In this document: positions 22,624 through 31,947 of the stretch, one piece after another
How the letters are laid out: each line of letters begins with the position of its first letter
How positions within the stretch are numbered: position 1 is the stretch's first letter
DNA from: Acididesulfobacillus acetoxydans
GTDB taxonomy: Bacteria; Bacillota; Desulfitobacteriia; Desulfitobacteriales; Desulfitobacteriaceae
Reading direction: 5' to 3' (one strand)
Length of the DNA stretch: 64,000 nt
Assembly (NCBI RefSeq): GCF_900016645.1
Contig: NZ_CDGJ01000052.1
Notes under the pieces: model-generated
What the model was told of the DNA's origin: nothing
The model's database searches: none
What the model saw: the letters and a program-made list of their open reading frames with translations, nothing else
Program-made: the position numbers and the translations under genes

Positions 22624-23907
22624 TCAGAAAATTGCGCCTCGCACGATGGTCTGCTCCCGCCCCGGCCCCACAGCCACCAAGGTGACCGGTACGCCGGTGA
22701 GCTGTTCGATTTTCTCTATATAGAGGCGGGCGTTTTTAGGCAAATCCTCAAAATTACGCACTTCTGAAAGATCCTCCTGCCAGCCGGGAACTTCCTCATA
22801 AACCGGTTGGCTGCGCTGAAAGACTTTCTGACTTTGAGGAAACTCATAGAGAACCTCTCCGTCCACCCGATAGCCGACACAAATCCTTATGCTCTTCAAG
22901 CCTGTTAAAACATCGAGCTTGGTCATGGCTAAATCGGAGATCCCACTCACCCGCACGGCGTAGCGGGCGATGACCGCATCGAACCAGCCGCAGCGTCTGG
23001 CTCGGCCCGTCGTCGTGCCGAACTCACGCCCCTTATCCCGGATCCTTTCACCCGTTTCTTCCAGGAGCTCCGTGGGAAACGGTCCTTCTCCAACCCTAGT
23101 CGTGTAAGCCTTCACCACTCCGACCACCCGCTCAATCCGGGTCGGACCCACTCCTGCCCCGGTGCAAGCGCCTCCGGCAATGGGGTGCGACGAGGTCACA
23201 TACGGATAGGTTCCGTGGTCCAAATCCAAAAGCGTCCCCTGTGCGCCCTCAAATAAAACCTTTTCCCCGGCCTGGATGGTTTCGTTAATCACCAGGGAAG
23301 CATCCACAACATACGGACGCAGAGCCTCCCCGAAAGCCAAGTACTCATCATAAATAGGCTGGAAGTCAAGGGGTTCCGCCCCATAGACCTTGGTCAGCAG
23401 CATATTCTTTTCCTGCACATTTCGGCGCAGCTTAAAGGCAAACTCCTCCGGATCCAGAAGATCCGCAACCCGAATGCCGATGCGGGCCGTTTTATCCATA
23501 TAGCAAGGGCCGATGCCTCGTTTGGTCGTACCAATCTTCTGCTCGGCTCGGGCTTCTTCTTCCAAACCGTCCAGCAACCTATGATAGGGCATGATGACCT
23601 GGGCATTTCCGCTGATCAAAAGCTTACCGCTGCGGACGCCGCGTTCGCGCAACTGGCGCAGTTCATCGAGAATAACCGCCGGGTCGAGCACAACCCCATT
23701 GCCAACGACACAGGTTTTCTCAGGATAAAGGATACCCGAAGGTATCAGGTGGAGTTTGAATTCTTCACCTTCCTTGACCACGGTATGGCCGGCGTTATTG
23801 CCTCCCTGGTAACGAACCACCATGTCTGCTTGGGCCGCCAAATAGTCCGTTATTTTCCCTTTCCCCTCGTCTCCCCATTGCACTCCGATCAAAACGACAG
23901 CTGCCAT
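22624..23907 (-). CDS. purA: Adenylosuccinate synthetase
   Basis: A 427-residue enzyme that joins IMP and aspartate with GTP in the first committed step to AMP. Diagnostic motifs are the N-terminal QWGDEGKGKITD, the GNNAGHTVV segment, IGTTKRGIGPCYMDK, FEGAQGTLLDLDHGTYPYVTS halves, and the C-terminal GPGREQTI. I place the start at the ATG at 23907 behind GGGAGG; the upstream ATG at 23922 lies in the ribosome-binding region. It has its own promoter, although dnaB is immediately upstream on the same strand. Confidence 0.97.
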   Translation of the reverse strand: MAAVVLIGVQWGDEGKGKITDYLAAQADMVVRYQGGNNAGHTVVKEGEEFKLHLIPSGILYPEKTCVVGNGVVLDPAVILDELRQLRERGVRSGKLLISGNAQVIMPYHRLLDGLEEEARAEQKIGTTKRGIGPCYMDKTARIGIRVADLLDPEEFAFKLRRNVQEKNMLLTKVYGAEPLDFQPIYDEYLAFGEALRPYVVDASLVINETIQAGEKVLFEGAQGTLLDLDHGTYPYVTSSHPIAGGACTGAGVGPTRIERVVGVVKAYTTRVGEGPFPTELLEETGERIRDKGREFGTTTGRARRCGWFDAVIARYAVRVSGISDLAMTKLDVLTGLKSIRICVGYRVDGEVLYEFPQSQKVFQRSQPVYEEVPGWQEDLSEVRNFEDLPKNARLYIEKIEQLTGVPVTLVAVGPGREQTIVRGAIF

Positions 23908-23972
23908 TTCGTTTCCTCCCATCTTCCACTGGGCCCGCCCACCGGGGCCCGGATGGCCTCACAAACAGCTTA

Positions 23973-24001
23973 ATATTAGCAATCCCTCTCCCATATGTCA
24001 A
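23973..24001 (-). promoter_or_regulatory. Sigma-A promoter of purA
   Basis: TTGACA (23996-24001), 17-bp spacer, TAATAT (23973-23978) on the minus strand, about 65 bp before purA. The leader between contains a GC-rich hairpin (GGGCCC arms). No guanine or other riboswitch was recognised. Confidence 0.8.
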
Positions 24002-24162
24002 TCAAAATCCGAACATTTCTTGGTAATATTCATCTATTATTCGTATATTTCTTTGCCCCTCTGCCTAGATCCTCTCCCTTCACCGTTCCTTTTTCTTTTT
24101 TGTCTTCCCCACCTCTACCCTGCTCAGAACATCCGGGCGAAACCGCACCACTCAAAGCGCTT

Positions 24163-25533
24163 CTAAAAATGCTGAGCTTCTGCGTCAGCCACGCCCTGTT
24201 GGTTGGTCATGTGCTGCCGGTCAAGGTTAACAAACTTGGTAAACTCCTTGAGATAACCCAGTTCCACTGTTCCCACGGGACCGTTGCGGTGTTTGGCCAG
24301 AATAATTTCCGCAATTCCTTTCTTCTCCGAGTCAGGGTGATAATATTCGTCCCGGTAAATAAAAGAGATCACATCCGCATCCGCCTCAATGGCCCCCGAC
24401 TCCAGCAAATCTGACATGATCGGGCGTTTGTCCTGGCGTTGCTCGACTCCCCGGTTGAGCTGGGAGAGGGCAAGAACCGGGACCTTCAGCTCACGCGCGA
24501 TTCCCTTGAGCCCGCGGGAGATCTGGGCGACTTCCTGCTGACGGCTTTCGGCCTTGCGTCCCAAAGTCATAAGTTGCAGGTAGTCGATAATCAGCATGCT
24601 CAAACCGTTTTCCATTTTCAAGCGTCTGGCTTTGGAGCGCAACTCGGTCAGGGAAATGCCCACTGTATCGTCAATCCAAATCGGGGCTTCGGACAAAGGG
24701 CCGACCGCTCTGGTCAGTTTCGGCCAATCCGTATCGACCAACTCACCTGTGCGCACCCTCTGCTGGTCAACCATTGCCTCCGAGCACAGCATTCTTTGTA
24801 CCAGCTGTTCTTTTGACATTTCCAGACTAAAAAGAGCTACCGGCATTTTGGCCCGGACCGCCGCATTTTGGGCCATGTTTAAAACCAAAGCCGTCTTTCC
24901 CATCGACGGGCGGGCTGCGATGATAATAAGATCGGATGCCTGCCAACCCGATGTGAGATGATCTAATTGGCGGAAAAAGGTAGGCACCCCCGTGAGGTTT
25001 CCCTTGTTGCTATAAAGATATTCAATCTTCTCGAAGGTCTCGAGCAAAACCGTGCGGATCGAGACAAATCCTTCTTTACCCCTTCTCATGGAAAGGTCCA
25101 GGATCATCTTCTCCGCTTCGGCCAAAAGAGTTTGAACCTCTTCTCCCGGTTGATACCCCCGCTCGACGATTTGACCGGACGCCTTGATAAGTTGGCGCAG
25201 CAAAGATTTTTCCGAAACAACCCTGCTATAGTACTCCACACCGGCACTGGAAGGAAGCGAACGGGCCACTTCCGCGACCGCGGCCATCCCTCCGACCAGG
25301 CTCAGATGCTCCTGACTTCTCAAAGTCTCGGTTACGGTCACCAGGTCAATAGGGTCTCCTTTGTCAAAAAGTTCACGTATCGCCGCAAAAATCAACCGGT
25401 GACTGTCCCGATAGAAGTCCTCCGGTTGAAGTATTTCAAAAACGGAGCCCGCCGCTCCGGGATCGAGCATCAAAGCGCCCAAAACCGACTGCTCCGCCTC
25501 CAAGTTGTGGGGCGGAACTTTCATGAGTTCCAT
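24163..25533 (-). CDS. dnaB: Replicative DNA helicase DnaB
   Basis: A 456-residue hexameric helicase (DnaC in B. subtilis naming). The N-terminal DnaB_N domain (about 5-110, NLEAEQSVLGALM) is followed by a RecA-type motor with Walker A ARPSMGKTALVLNMA, the DnaB signature SLEMSKEQLVQRM, Walker B LIIDYLQLM, and the arginine-finger region LLESGAIEADAD. No intein is present. ATG behind GGAGGAGAA. It lies within the conserved rplI-lonC-dnaB-purA run. Confidence 0.97.
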   Translation of the reverse strand: MELMKVPPHNLEAEQSVLGALMLDPGAAGSVFEILQPEDFYRDSHRLIFAAIRELFDKGDPIDLVTVTETLRSQEHLSLVGGMAAVAEVARSLPSSAGVEYYSRVVSEKSLLRQLIKASGQIVERGYQPGEEVQTLLAEAEKMILDLSMRRGKEGFVSIRTVLLETFEKIEYLYSNKGNLTGVPTFFRQLDHLTSGWQASDLIIIAARPSMGKTALVLNMAQNAAVRAKMPVALFSLEMSKEQLVQRMLCSEAMVDQQRVRTGELVDTDWPKLTRAVGPLSEAPIWIDDTVGISLTELRSKARRLKMENGLSMLIIDYLQLMTLGRKAESRQQEVAQISRGLKGIARELKVPVLALSQLNRGVEQRQDKRPIMSDLLESGAIEADADVISFIYRDEYYHPDSEKKGIAEIILAKHRNGPVGTVELGYLKEFTKFVNLDRQHMTNQQGVADAEAQHF

Positions 25534-25582
25534 CTTTATTCTCCTCCGGCCAAATCACAAGCGACAAAGACCCGGCTGGAAA

Positions 25583-27472
25583 CTAAAATGCGATTTTGGC
25601 CGCCTCTTCGTAATCGCTGACAGGGATTATCTCTATCCCCTTGATACCCCCCGGGACATCGGCCAGGTTGTCCGCGGGAATAAGGATGGTGCGAACTCCC
25701 GCTTGCTTAGCCCCGAATATCTTTTCGTAAATGCCGCCTACCGGTTTGACCTTGCCTTGGATAGAGATCTCGCCGGTAACGGCCAGGTCCTGTCTCAAAG
25801 GAGCGTCCTGTATGGCACTGAAAAGAACCAGAGTTATAGCCAAGCCGGCTGACGGACCGTCAATTTTTCCGCCCCCAACCACGTTAACATGGACATCATA
25901 ATCCCGCAGGTCCGCGCCCGTGATCCGGCGAATCACGGCAGTCGCGTTAAACACGGAATCCCTGGCCATACTGCCGGCGGTTTCGTTAAAACGAACGGTT
26001 CCCTTTCCCGCCATACCGCCGAAGGCAATGGCTTCAATCTCCAGGACGGAGCCGAGAAAACCCGCCACTCCCAAGCCCAGAATGCGGCCGACTTCCTGCT
26101 TCGGCGCAGACTTGCGCAAGACACAGGGGGCCAAACGGGCCGAACGCAGGACCTCAAGGACGTCCTCCACCCGTACTCTGGCCCTTTCCGCCTCCGGCCT
26201 GCGGTAACGAACCAAGCCGTAAGCATCTGTCAGGATGCCGGTGGCTTTGCGCCCTTCAATCACGTATTCACTGATGACCTCGGCGACGTCCTCTTCTAAG
26301 TCAAGATCCAGCTTCTTCGCTGCCTGACGAACGATCTTCTGCACATGTTCCGGTTCCAAGGGAACGAAATAAACCTCCGAGCACCTGGACCGCAAAGCCG
26401 GACTCAGAGCAGCCGGCTCACGCGTCGTCGCCCCTACCAAGACAAAATCCGCGGGCGCCCCTTGTTCGAACAGATTCTTTATGAACTGCGGCACATTGGG
26501 ATCAGCCGGGTCATAATACGAAGAATCGAAAAACACTCTTTTGTCTTCAAGCACTTTGAGCAGCTTATTGAGCAAAAGGCCATCCATTTCAGCTATTTCA
26601 TCGATGAAGAGAACACCCCCGTGGGCTTGGGTCACCAAGCCGGGTTTTGGTTCGGGAATCCCGGTTTCGGCGTAGTCGCGTTTTGCCCCCTGAAAAATAG
26701 GGTCATGGACAGAACCCAAAAGGGGATTGGTCACATCCCGCGGATCCCAGCGCAAACTCGTGCCGTCTGCTTCGACAAAAGGCGCGTTGGGCGCGAACGG
26801 AGAATTAGCATGCCCCTTGACCGTTTCCAGCGCGGCCCGAACCGCCGAAGTCTTGCCAACCCCGGGCGGCCCGTAGATGAGGATATGTTGGGGATAGGGA
26901 GTAGCCAGCTTGGCCAGGAGGGACTGAACCCCTTGTCCCTGGCCTATAATCTCCCCGACAGTCTGGGGCCGCAAAACCTCCGCGGCGCAACGACCCAGCC
27001 GGGTGCGATTCATTCTTTCCAACAGACCGAGTTTTTTCAGAGTCTGGGCGTTCTCCGGTCCGGCAGCCTCTTTCAGGACCTGCATTTTGATCTCTTGCAC
27101 ATAATCCTTATGCCGTTCCTGCATACGATCCTCGATTTGCCTGTCAAGGCGCTCCTCCACCGAACGGCGGGCCAGCAAGTCGGCTATCCCGTCCTCAATT
27201 CTTGCCAGCCGCTCAGGAATCTGCGCCTGCGAAGGAAGGAGACGCGCTACCGGATCGTTGGAAACAATTTTCTCCAGGGCGGCAACCCTCTCCGCAAGGT
27301 CCGGCGAACGCATTAAGGCCAACGCATCCAGTTTGCTCGCTTTTAAGACCAGCCGATCCGCACCGTAAAACTCGGCCAGAAAGGAATAGAGGGCCTCCAC
27401 TTCCCGTTTTAACCCCGCCTCGTCCGCCGCACTCGCATCGCCCTGCAGCCATTTCGTTAATATTTCTTTCAT
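25583..27472 (-). CDS. lonC: LonC-type ATP-dependent protease
   Basis: A 629-residue Lon-family protease of the sporulation-associated LonC type. Instead of the LonA substrate-binding domain it has a helical N-terminus (1-165), then an AAA+ domain with Walker A YGPPGVGKTSA and Walker B GGVLFIDEIAEMD, and a C-terminal Lon protease domain with the Ser/Lys dyad in DGPSAGLAI and IYEKIFGAKQAG. The family is mostly found in spore formers between rplI and dnaB, as here. The start at 27472 has only a distant GGGGGG, so the N-terminus is moderately sure. Confidence 0.9.
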   Translation of the reverse strand: MKEILTKWLQGDASAADEAGLKREVEALYSFLAEFYGADRLVLKASKLDALALMRSPDLAERVAALEKIVSNDPVARLLPSQAQIPERLARIEDGIADLLARRSVEERLDRQIEDRMQERHKDYVQEIKMQVLKEAAGPENAQTLKKLGLLERMNRTRLGRCAAEVLRPQTVGEIIGQGQGVQSLLAKLATPYPQHILIYGPPGVGKTSAVRAALETVKGHANSPFAPNAPFVEADGTSLRWDPRDVTNPLLGSVHDPIFQGAKRDYAETGIPEPKPGLVTQAHGGVLFIDEIAEMDGLLLNKLLKVLEDKRVFFDSSYYDPADPNVPQFIKNLFEQGAPADFVLVGATTREPAALSPALRSRCSEVYFVPLEPEHVQKIVRQAAKKLDLDLEEDVAEVISEYVIEGRKATGILTDAYGLVRYRRPEAERARVRVEDVLEVLRSARLAPCVLRKSAPKQEVGRILGLGVAGFLGSVLEIEAIAFGGMAGKGTVRFNETAGSMARDSVFNATAVIRRITGADLRDYDVHVNVVGGGKIDGPSAGLAITLVLFSAIQDAPLRQDLAVTGEISIQGKVKPVGGIYEKIFGAKQAGVRTILIPADNLADVPGGIKGIEIIPVSDYEEAAKIAF

Positions 27473-27582
27473 CGCGGGACCGGTTCCCCCCTAGCCGAAA
27501 GCCAAAAGCCTGAGGCCGCAAGCCGTGCACCCCCGCTTCTGGCACCCCCGGATCTTTTTTATCTCAGCGTCCGTCCGGAAAC

Positions 27583-28029
27583 TCAACTGGCAATCACCCG
27601 GACCCGGAACTCCGCGCTCACATCGGGGTGGAGCCTGGCGTGAACGGAGTAGGTTCCCAGGGCTTTGATGGGCTCCCTTAGCTCAAGCTTCCGCTTGTCT
27701 ACATCCAACGCGTATCTTTGCTTGAGCGTATCGGCAATTTCCTTGTTGGTAACTGAGCCAAATAGGCGGCCGGCCTCGCCGGTCTTGGCGCCGACCTCGA
27801 CGACAAGGGGCCGGAGTTTGCCGGCCAAGTCTAGGGCCAACTGCTTTTCTTTTTCTTTGCGCTTTTCCTCCGAGGCCTTTTTGTTGACCAAATCCTGCAT
27901 GTTGCTCTCCGTGGCCGCCAACGCCAATCCCCTGGGAAAAAGAAAGTTGCGTGCGTATCCGTCCGCCACCTCCAAGACCTGGCCTTTCTTGCCCGTCCCC
28001 TTGACATCGGATACCAGTATGATTTTCAT
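27583..28029 (-). CDS. rplI: 50S ribosomal protein bL9
   Basis: A 148-residue bL9: N-terminal KIILVSDVKGTGKKGQVLEV and YARNFLFPRGLALAAT RNA-binding domain, a long connecting helix rich in Lys/Glu (about 45-75), and the C-terminal domain. bL9 bridges neighbouring ribosomes and supports fidelity. ATG behind GGAGG. Standard neighbour of the DUF2232 gene and lonC. Confidence 0.97.
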   Translation of the reverse strand: MKIILVSDVKGTGKKGQVLEVADGYARNFLFPRGLALAATESNMQDLVNKKASEEKRKEKEKQLALDLAGKLRPLVVEVGAKTGEAGRLFGSVTNKEIADTLKQRYALDVDKRKLELREPIKALGTYSVHARLHPDVSAEFRVRVIAS

Positions 28030-28095
28030 CGCTTCAAACCTCCTTCCGGGAGTATACCCCCAGCCGCAATGCGGACTATTTCTTGCGCTATTGCG

Positions 28096-29037
28096 CTAGC
28101 CCTCTGTTTCCGGCAGCTTCCGGAAATTAAAAACCACATCAAACAAGCCAAACATCATAAGCGCCACGAGGCTGAAGAAGAAGAAAAACAAATTCACCAT
28201 GAGCAGAAGCCATTTGACAAAGCGGGGTACTTTGGCGGATTTGAGCACATACCCGTAAACAGCCACCCCCAGCACGAGCGCTGCCACGCCATACACCACC
28301 ATCACATTCATGCCGACCGTTTTCCAGGCAAACCAGCCGAACTGGTCCCCCAACAGATAGGAGGCGATACCCAGAATCGCGCCCCAGACTGCGTACCACG
28401 GCAGACGCCAACGGGAAAAAGGTACTTTGGCCCGACCCCTTTCAGGCAGGAGACGCCCGGCAATATAAGAGGCCAAGCCAAATTTCACCAAACCGGACAA
28501 AGCCGCGAAGCTTGGGATCAGAGAAAAATAAACGGGCAGCATTTTTTCCAGCCCCGCTTTTAACTGGCTCTCCGTGACTCCCAGCTGTTGGGCGGCAGCC
28601 AGCATTCCCGAAGACTTATAAGAAGCCAGACTGCCGCTCACGATTTCCTTCAGCATCGCCGGATCCAAGCCCTGACGCACAAAGCCGATTAAGGGCAGAG
28701 CCGCCAGGAACCCTGTCACCGCCAAGCTCCAAAAGGTATTCACACTCTGCGGCCAGTGCCGTTTCCAGCCCGCCACTGTGAGCAGGCCGGCAAAAGGAAT
28801 ATACCCCATCTGTTCCAGTCCGCTCCAGCGAAATGCCAGGGCGGCCGACCCGTACCCGACCACCAGAAGGAGCGCGGTAATCTCCCAACCCCGGCGCAGT
28901 CCCAGCGAAAAAACGGCCAGTAAAAGGAGAATCTCCCAAATCCAGCCCCAAAGTCCCCATGCCACGCCGGCCAGCGGAAAAGCGATCAGAACTATGCCCG
29001 CCAAGAAGTCCAAACTTTTGCGATCACTCCAATACAT
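28096..29037 (-). CDS. DUF2232 (YybS-like) membrane protein
   Basis: A 313-residue integral membrane protein with about eight hydrophobic segments, ending in a helix-rich tail. It belongs to the DUF2232/YybS family that sits beside rplI in many Firmicutes; some members resemble ECF-transporter substrate components, but the substrate is unknown. Features include YKSSGMLAAAQQLG in a soluble loop and PRFVKWLLLMVNLFF near the end. ATG behind GGAGAG. Confidence 0.82.
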   Translation of the reverse strand: MYWSDRKSLDFLAGIVLIAFPLAGVAWGLWGWIWEILLLLAVFSLGLRRGWEITALLLVVGYGSAALAFRWSGLEQMGYIPFAGLLTVAGWKRHWPQSVNTFWSLAVTGFLAALPLIGFVRQGLDPAMLKEIVSGSLASYKSSGMLAAAQQLGVTESQLKAGLEKMLPVYFSLIPSFAALSGLVKFGLASYIAGRLLPERGRAKVPFSRWRLPWYAVWGAILGIASYLLGDQFGWFAWKTVGMNVMVVYGVAALVLGVAVYGYVLKSAKVPRFVKWLLLMVNLFFFFFSLVALMMFGLFDVVFNFRKLPETEG

Positions 29038-29110
29038 TGCCTTGCTCTCCTATCCGCTCGTCAGTCTCGTCCAAACGCCCTAACCTCCCCAAGACGGGGA
29101 CCCGACCGCC

Positions 29111-29428
29111 TTACTCCTCCGGGGCCAAATAATCGAGCAGCAAGCTGACGTCTCCCCAGCGCTCCTCAAATTCCGCCTTATCCGTCTTTCTCCAGGCTTC
29201 CAAGCGTTGCAAGAGGACCCGGTCGAGCCGCGCAAAATCATAACCGAGCCTCCTAGTCAAGAGGTAGCTGAGGCCCACCAGGTCGGACAGGGCCTCCAGC
29301 GTCTCAGTCTCCGAGCCGGCCAAAGCGCCTTGCTGCAACTGCCACAGCGCCTTGAGCAACTCAACCTTGAGTTCGTCAATTGCCTTCATTCCCTTGACTA
29401 CATCCACTTCAACCGATTCCACTGCCAT
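29111..29428 (-). CDS. MazG-like protein
   Basis: A 105-residue all-helical protein of the MazG-like family (PF12643 type), distantly related to nucleotide pyrophosphohydrolases. The typical pattern is KAIDELKVELLKALWQL and LSDLVGLSYLLTRRLGYDF with acidic residues where metal would bind; the full EExxE...ExxD set is not clear, so enzymatic activity is uncertain. ATG at 29428 follows AAGGA; an upstream in-frame ATG at 29455 lacks a site. Found between rpsR and the DUF2232 gene as in related genomes. Confidence 0.78.
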   Translation of the reverse strand: MAVESVEVDVVKGMKAIDELKVELLKALWQLQQGALAGSETETLEALSDLVGLSYLLTRRLGYDFARLDRVLLQRLEAWRKTDKAEFEERWGDVSLLLDYLAPEE

Positions 29429-29481
29429 CGGGCTCAGTCCTTCCCTAAAATACAAAAAGGGAGCACCTTGCTCCCTTCGGC

Positions 29482-29712
29482 CTACTCAACCATGTATGGC
29501 AATAAGGCTATGCTGCGAGCCCTTTTAATTGCCAAGGTCACTTGGCGCTGGTGTTTCGCACAATTGCCGGAAATCCTGCGCGGCAAAATCTTGCCGCGTT
29601 CTGTCACATATTTGCGCAGTTTGTGTGTTTCCTTGTAATCGATCGACTCCACTTTATCGACACAGAAACTGCACACCCGCTTCCGGGGACGCCGTCCGCG
29701 TTCGCGTTTCAT
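29482..29712 (-). CDS. rpsR: 30S ribosomal protein bS18
   Basis: A 76-residue bS18: basic N-terminus (MKRERGRRPRKR), KVESIDYKETHKLRKYVTERGKI in two halves, and the C-terminal RRISGNCAKHQRQVTLAIKRAR. It binds the 30S platform with bS6. Last ribosomal gene of the rpsF-ssb-rpsR operon. The RVCSFC pair of cysteines suggests a zinc-binding form. Confidence 0.97.
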   Translation of the reverse strand: MKRERGRRPRKRVCSFCVDKVESIDYKETHKLRKYVTERGKILPRRISGNCAKHQRQVTLAIKRARSIALLPYMVE

Positions 29713-29732
29713 GCTTCAATCTCACCTTCCCT

Positions 29733-30170
29733 TTAGAATGGGATATCATCATCCAGACTTACCTCATGACCGAAGGATCCTACCCCCCCAAAAGAGCCGC
29801 CGCTTGCGGAAGGCCCGGCGCTCCCGGCCGCCCCGCCTGCCGAGCTTCCTTCTTTCGGGCTGAGAAAACGCACGTCTTCAGCCACAACTTCGGTGGACCA
29901 GCGCCTCTGTCCATCCTGCCCGGTGTAAGAGCTCACCTGAATACGACCGTCCACGGCCGCCAATTTCCCTTTGGCCAGATAGTTCGAACAGAGTTCAGCC
30001 AGCTGACGATAGGTCACCACCGGAATAAAATCGGTTTCCCGCTCACCCTGAGCGTTTTTATACTTGCGGTCAACCGCCAGCGAAAAGGTTGCCACAGCCA
30101 CGCCGTTCTGAGTATAACGGAGTTCGGGGTCTTTGGTTAAACGGCCAATCAACACGACCCGGTTCAACAC
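29733..30170 (-). CDS. ssb: Single-stranded DNA-binding protein
   Basis: A 145-residue SSB: N-terminal OB fold (MLNRVVLIGRLTKDPELRYT, FSLAVDRKY, YLAKGKLAAVDGRIQ) forming the tetramer core, then a flexible Gly/Ser-rich linker and the acidic tip DDDIPF that recruits replication and repair partners. GTG start behind GGAGGGG. It lies between rpsF and rpsR, the usual SOS-independent arrangement. Confidence 0.96.
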   Translation of the reverse strand: MLNRVVLIGRLTKDPELRYTQNGVAVATFSLAVDRKYKNAQGERETDFIPVVTYRQLAELCSNYLAKGKLAAVDGRIQVSSYTGQDGQRRWSTEVVAEDVRFLSPKEGSSAGGAAGSAGPSASGGSFGGVGSFGHEVSLDDDIPF

Positions 30171-30186
30171 TTCAGCCCCTCCTAAC

Positions 30187-30474
30187 CTAATCTTCCTTTT
30201 TCGTCGTCAAAAAGCGAAGAACATCATCGGAGATCTTCATCATCCGCTCCAGTTCCTGCGCCGTACGGGCTTCACCGTCAAAGTTCATCAGGACATAAAA
30301 ACCTTCCCGATAATCCTTAATTTCGTAAGCCAAGCGGCGTTTACCCCATTTGTCAGCCGTGACATTTTCCCCACCGTTGTTGGTTACAACGGCGGAAAAC
30401 TTGTCCACAGCCGCGGCAAGCGCCTCATCATCCAGATCTGGCCGGATGATATACAGATTTTCGTACGCTTTCAT
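30187..30474 (-). CDS. rpsF: 30S ribosomal protein bS6
   Basis: A 95-residue bS6 with the ferredoxin-like fold: MKAYENLYIIRPDLDDEAL, the KWGKRRLAYEIKDYREGFYV block (split here), and ending LRFLTTKKED. It pairs with bS18. First gene of the rpsF-ssb-rpsR operon, with a promoter about 70 bp upstream. ATG behind GGGGAGG. Confidence 0.97.
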   Translation of the reverse strand: MKAYENLYIIRPDLDDEALAAAVDKFSAVVTNNGGENVTADKWGKRRLAYEIKDYREGFYVLMNFDGEARTAQELERMMKISDDVLRFLTTKKED

Positions 30475-30544
30475 CTTGCACCTCCCCCCGGACTGCGGCC
30501 CCGTAGAAACGGAGCAGGGATTGTTTTAGACTTACAAGAAAAAA

Positions 30545-30573
30545 TTATACCATTTTACTAGAAAAAAAACAAC
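30545..30573 (-). promoter_or_regulatory. Sigma-A promoter of rpsF-ssb-rpsR
   Basis: TTGTTT (30568-30573), 17-bp spacer, TATAAT (30545-30550) on the minus strand, in the gap after ychF. Confidence 0.72.
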
Positions 30574-30579
30574 TTACAA

Positions 30580-31680
30580 CTACACATTGAAACGGAAATG
30601 TACGATATCCCCGTCATTCATTACGTACTCTTTCCCTTCCAAGCGGACCAATCCCTTGTCCTTGGCGCCGTTAAGCCCCCCGCAACGGACGAAGTCCTCA
30701 TAGCTCACCACTTCTGCCCGAATGAAGCCCCGTTCAAAATCCGTGTGGATGGTCCCCGCCGCCTGAGGCGCTTTGGTTCCCAGCCCGATGGTCCATGCTT
30801 TCACTTCCATGGGGCCGGCCGTGAAAAATGTCATAAGCCCTAAAAGATGAAAGGCAGTCCTGATCAGGCGGTCCAAACCGGGCTCCTGTAAACCCAGATC
30901 CCGCAGAAAAAGGGCCTTCTCTTCCTCGTCCAGTTCAGCAATCTCCGCTTCGATCTGGGCGCAGATGACGACGACCCCGGCTCCCTCTCCGGCGGCCACC
31001 TCCCGCACCTTCAGTACGTAAGGGTTTTCCTCCGCCGCGGCCAAATCCGTCTCACTCATATTGGCCGCATATAAGACCGGCTTCAGCGTCAGCAAAGGAA
31101 AGGATCTCAAAATCTCCTTTTCCTCGGGGTCGTAAGAAAGGGTGCGCGCGGCCTTACCTTGATCAAAGGCCTCTTTCAAACGATCGAGCAAGTTGAGTTC
31201 CACCTTCGCCCGCTTGTCCCCCGCCTTCAACATCTTGGCAACCCTGTCCCCGCGTTTCTCCACACTTTCTAAATCCGCCAGGATCAGTTCCAAGTTAATA
31301 ATTTCGATATCACGCCCCGGGTCAATACCACCCTCAACATGGATGACGTTGTTGTCTTCAAAGCAGCGGACCACATGGACAATCGCGTCAACCTCGCGAA
31401 TGTGGGACAAAAACTTGTTGCCCAATCCTTCCCCTTGGCTGGCTCCTTTCACTAACCCGGCAATGTCGACAAACTCCACCGCCGCAGGTACGATGCGCCC
31501 CGGGTGCACCATACCGGCCAAGACCTGTAAACGCTCGTCCGGTACCCGGACAATGCCGACATTCGGATCAATCGTGCAAAAGGGGTAATTTGCCGCTTCC
31601 GCTCCCGCCTGGGTAATAGCATTAAACAACGTCGATTTTCCCACATTAGGCAAACCGACGATTCCCGCGCGCAGAGTCAT
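30580..31680 (-). CDS. ychF: YchF/OLA1-type ATPase
   Basis: A 366-residue Obg-family P-loop protein that prefers ATP. Walker A GLPNVGKSTLFNAIT, switch/G3 VDIAGLVKGASQGEG, coiled-coil insertion (about 130-180), then the C-terminal TGS domain (AWTIGLGTKAPQAAGTIH and DFERGFIRAEV). YchF is linked to ribosome-associated and oxidative-stress responses, precise role unsettled. ATG behind GGAGG. Usual length. Confidence 0.96.
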   Translation of the reverse strand: MTLRAGIVGLPNVGKSTLFNAITQAGAEAANYPFCTIDPNVGIVRVPDERLQVLAGMVHPGRIVPAAVEFVDIAGLVKGASQGEGLGNKFLSHIREVDAIVHVVRCFEDNNVIHVEGGIDPGRDIEIINLELILADLESVEKRGDRVAKMLKAGDKRAKVELNLLDRLKEAFDQGKAARTLSYDPEEKEILRSFPLLTLKPVLYAANMSETDLAAAEENPYVLKVREVAAGEGAGVVVICAQIEAEIAELDEEEKALFLRDLGLQEPGLDRLIRTAFHLLGLMTFFTAGPMEVKAWTIGLGTKAPQAAGTIHTDFERGFIRAEVVSYEDFVRCGGLNGAKDKGLVRLEGKEYVMNDGDIVHFRFNV

Positions 31681-31710
31681 GTTCTACCTCCCCCGGCCAA
31701 TATCCTCCCT

Positions 31711-31923
31711 TCAGGTCTCTCCCTCCGGCTCAGGAACATCGGCCCTTTTCAAAATAGTTTTCAGCTGCCTTTCCAACTTCACTCTCGAGATCCAGGCCTG
31801 GTGTCCGCAGCCAAGACATTCAATACGAAAATCCATGCCCGTGCGCCTGATCCTCCAATCCGTGCTGCCGCAGGGATGGGGCTTACGCAGGCGCACTATA
31901 TCGCCGAGATTCAGCCCGACCAT
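31711..31923 (-). CDS. DUF951 protein
   Basis: A 70-residue protein of the DUF951 family: LNLGDIVRLRKPHPCGSTDW, RTGMDFRIECLGCGH and ISRVKLERQLK. The paired C/CxxC cysteines suggest a small zinc-binding nucleic-acid-associated fold. Function unknown. The gene is regularly found between a MscS-type channel gene and ychF, as here. ATG behind GGAGGG. Confidence 0.9.
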   Translation of the reverse strand: MVGLNLGDIVRLRKPHPCGSTDWRIRRTGMDFRIECLGCGHQAWISRVKLERQLKTILKRADVPEPEGET

Positions 31924-31947
31924 AAAACCACCCTCCTCAATACCGCC

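Noticed and set aside
26345..27316. Plus-strand open frame of 323 codons over lonC
   Set aside because: Antisense shadow; lonC has clear domains on the other strand.
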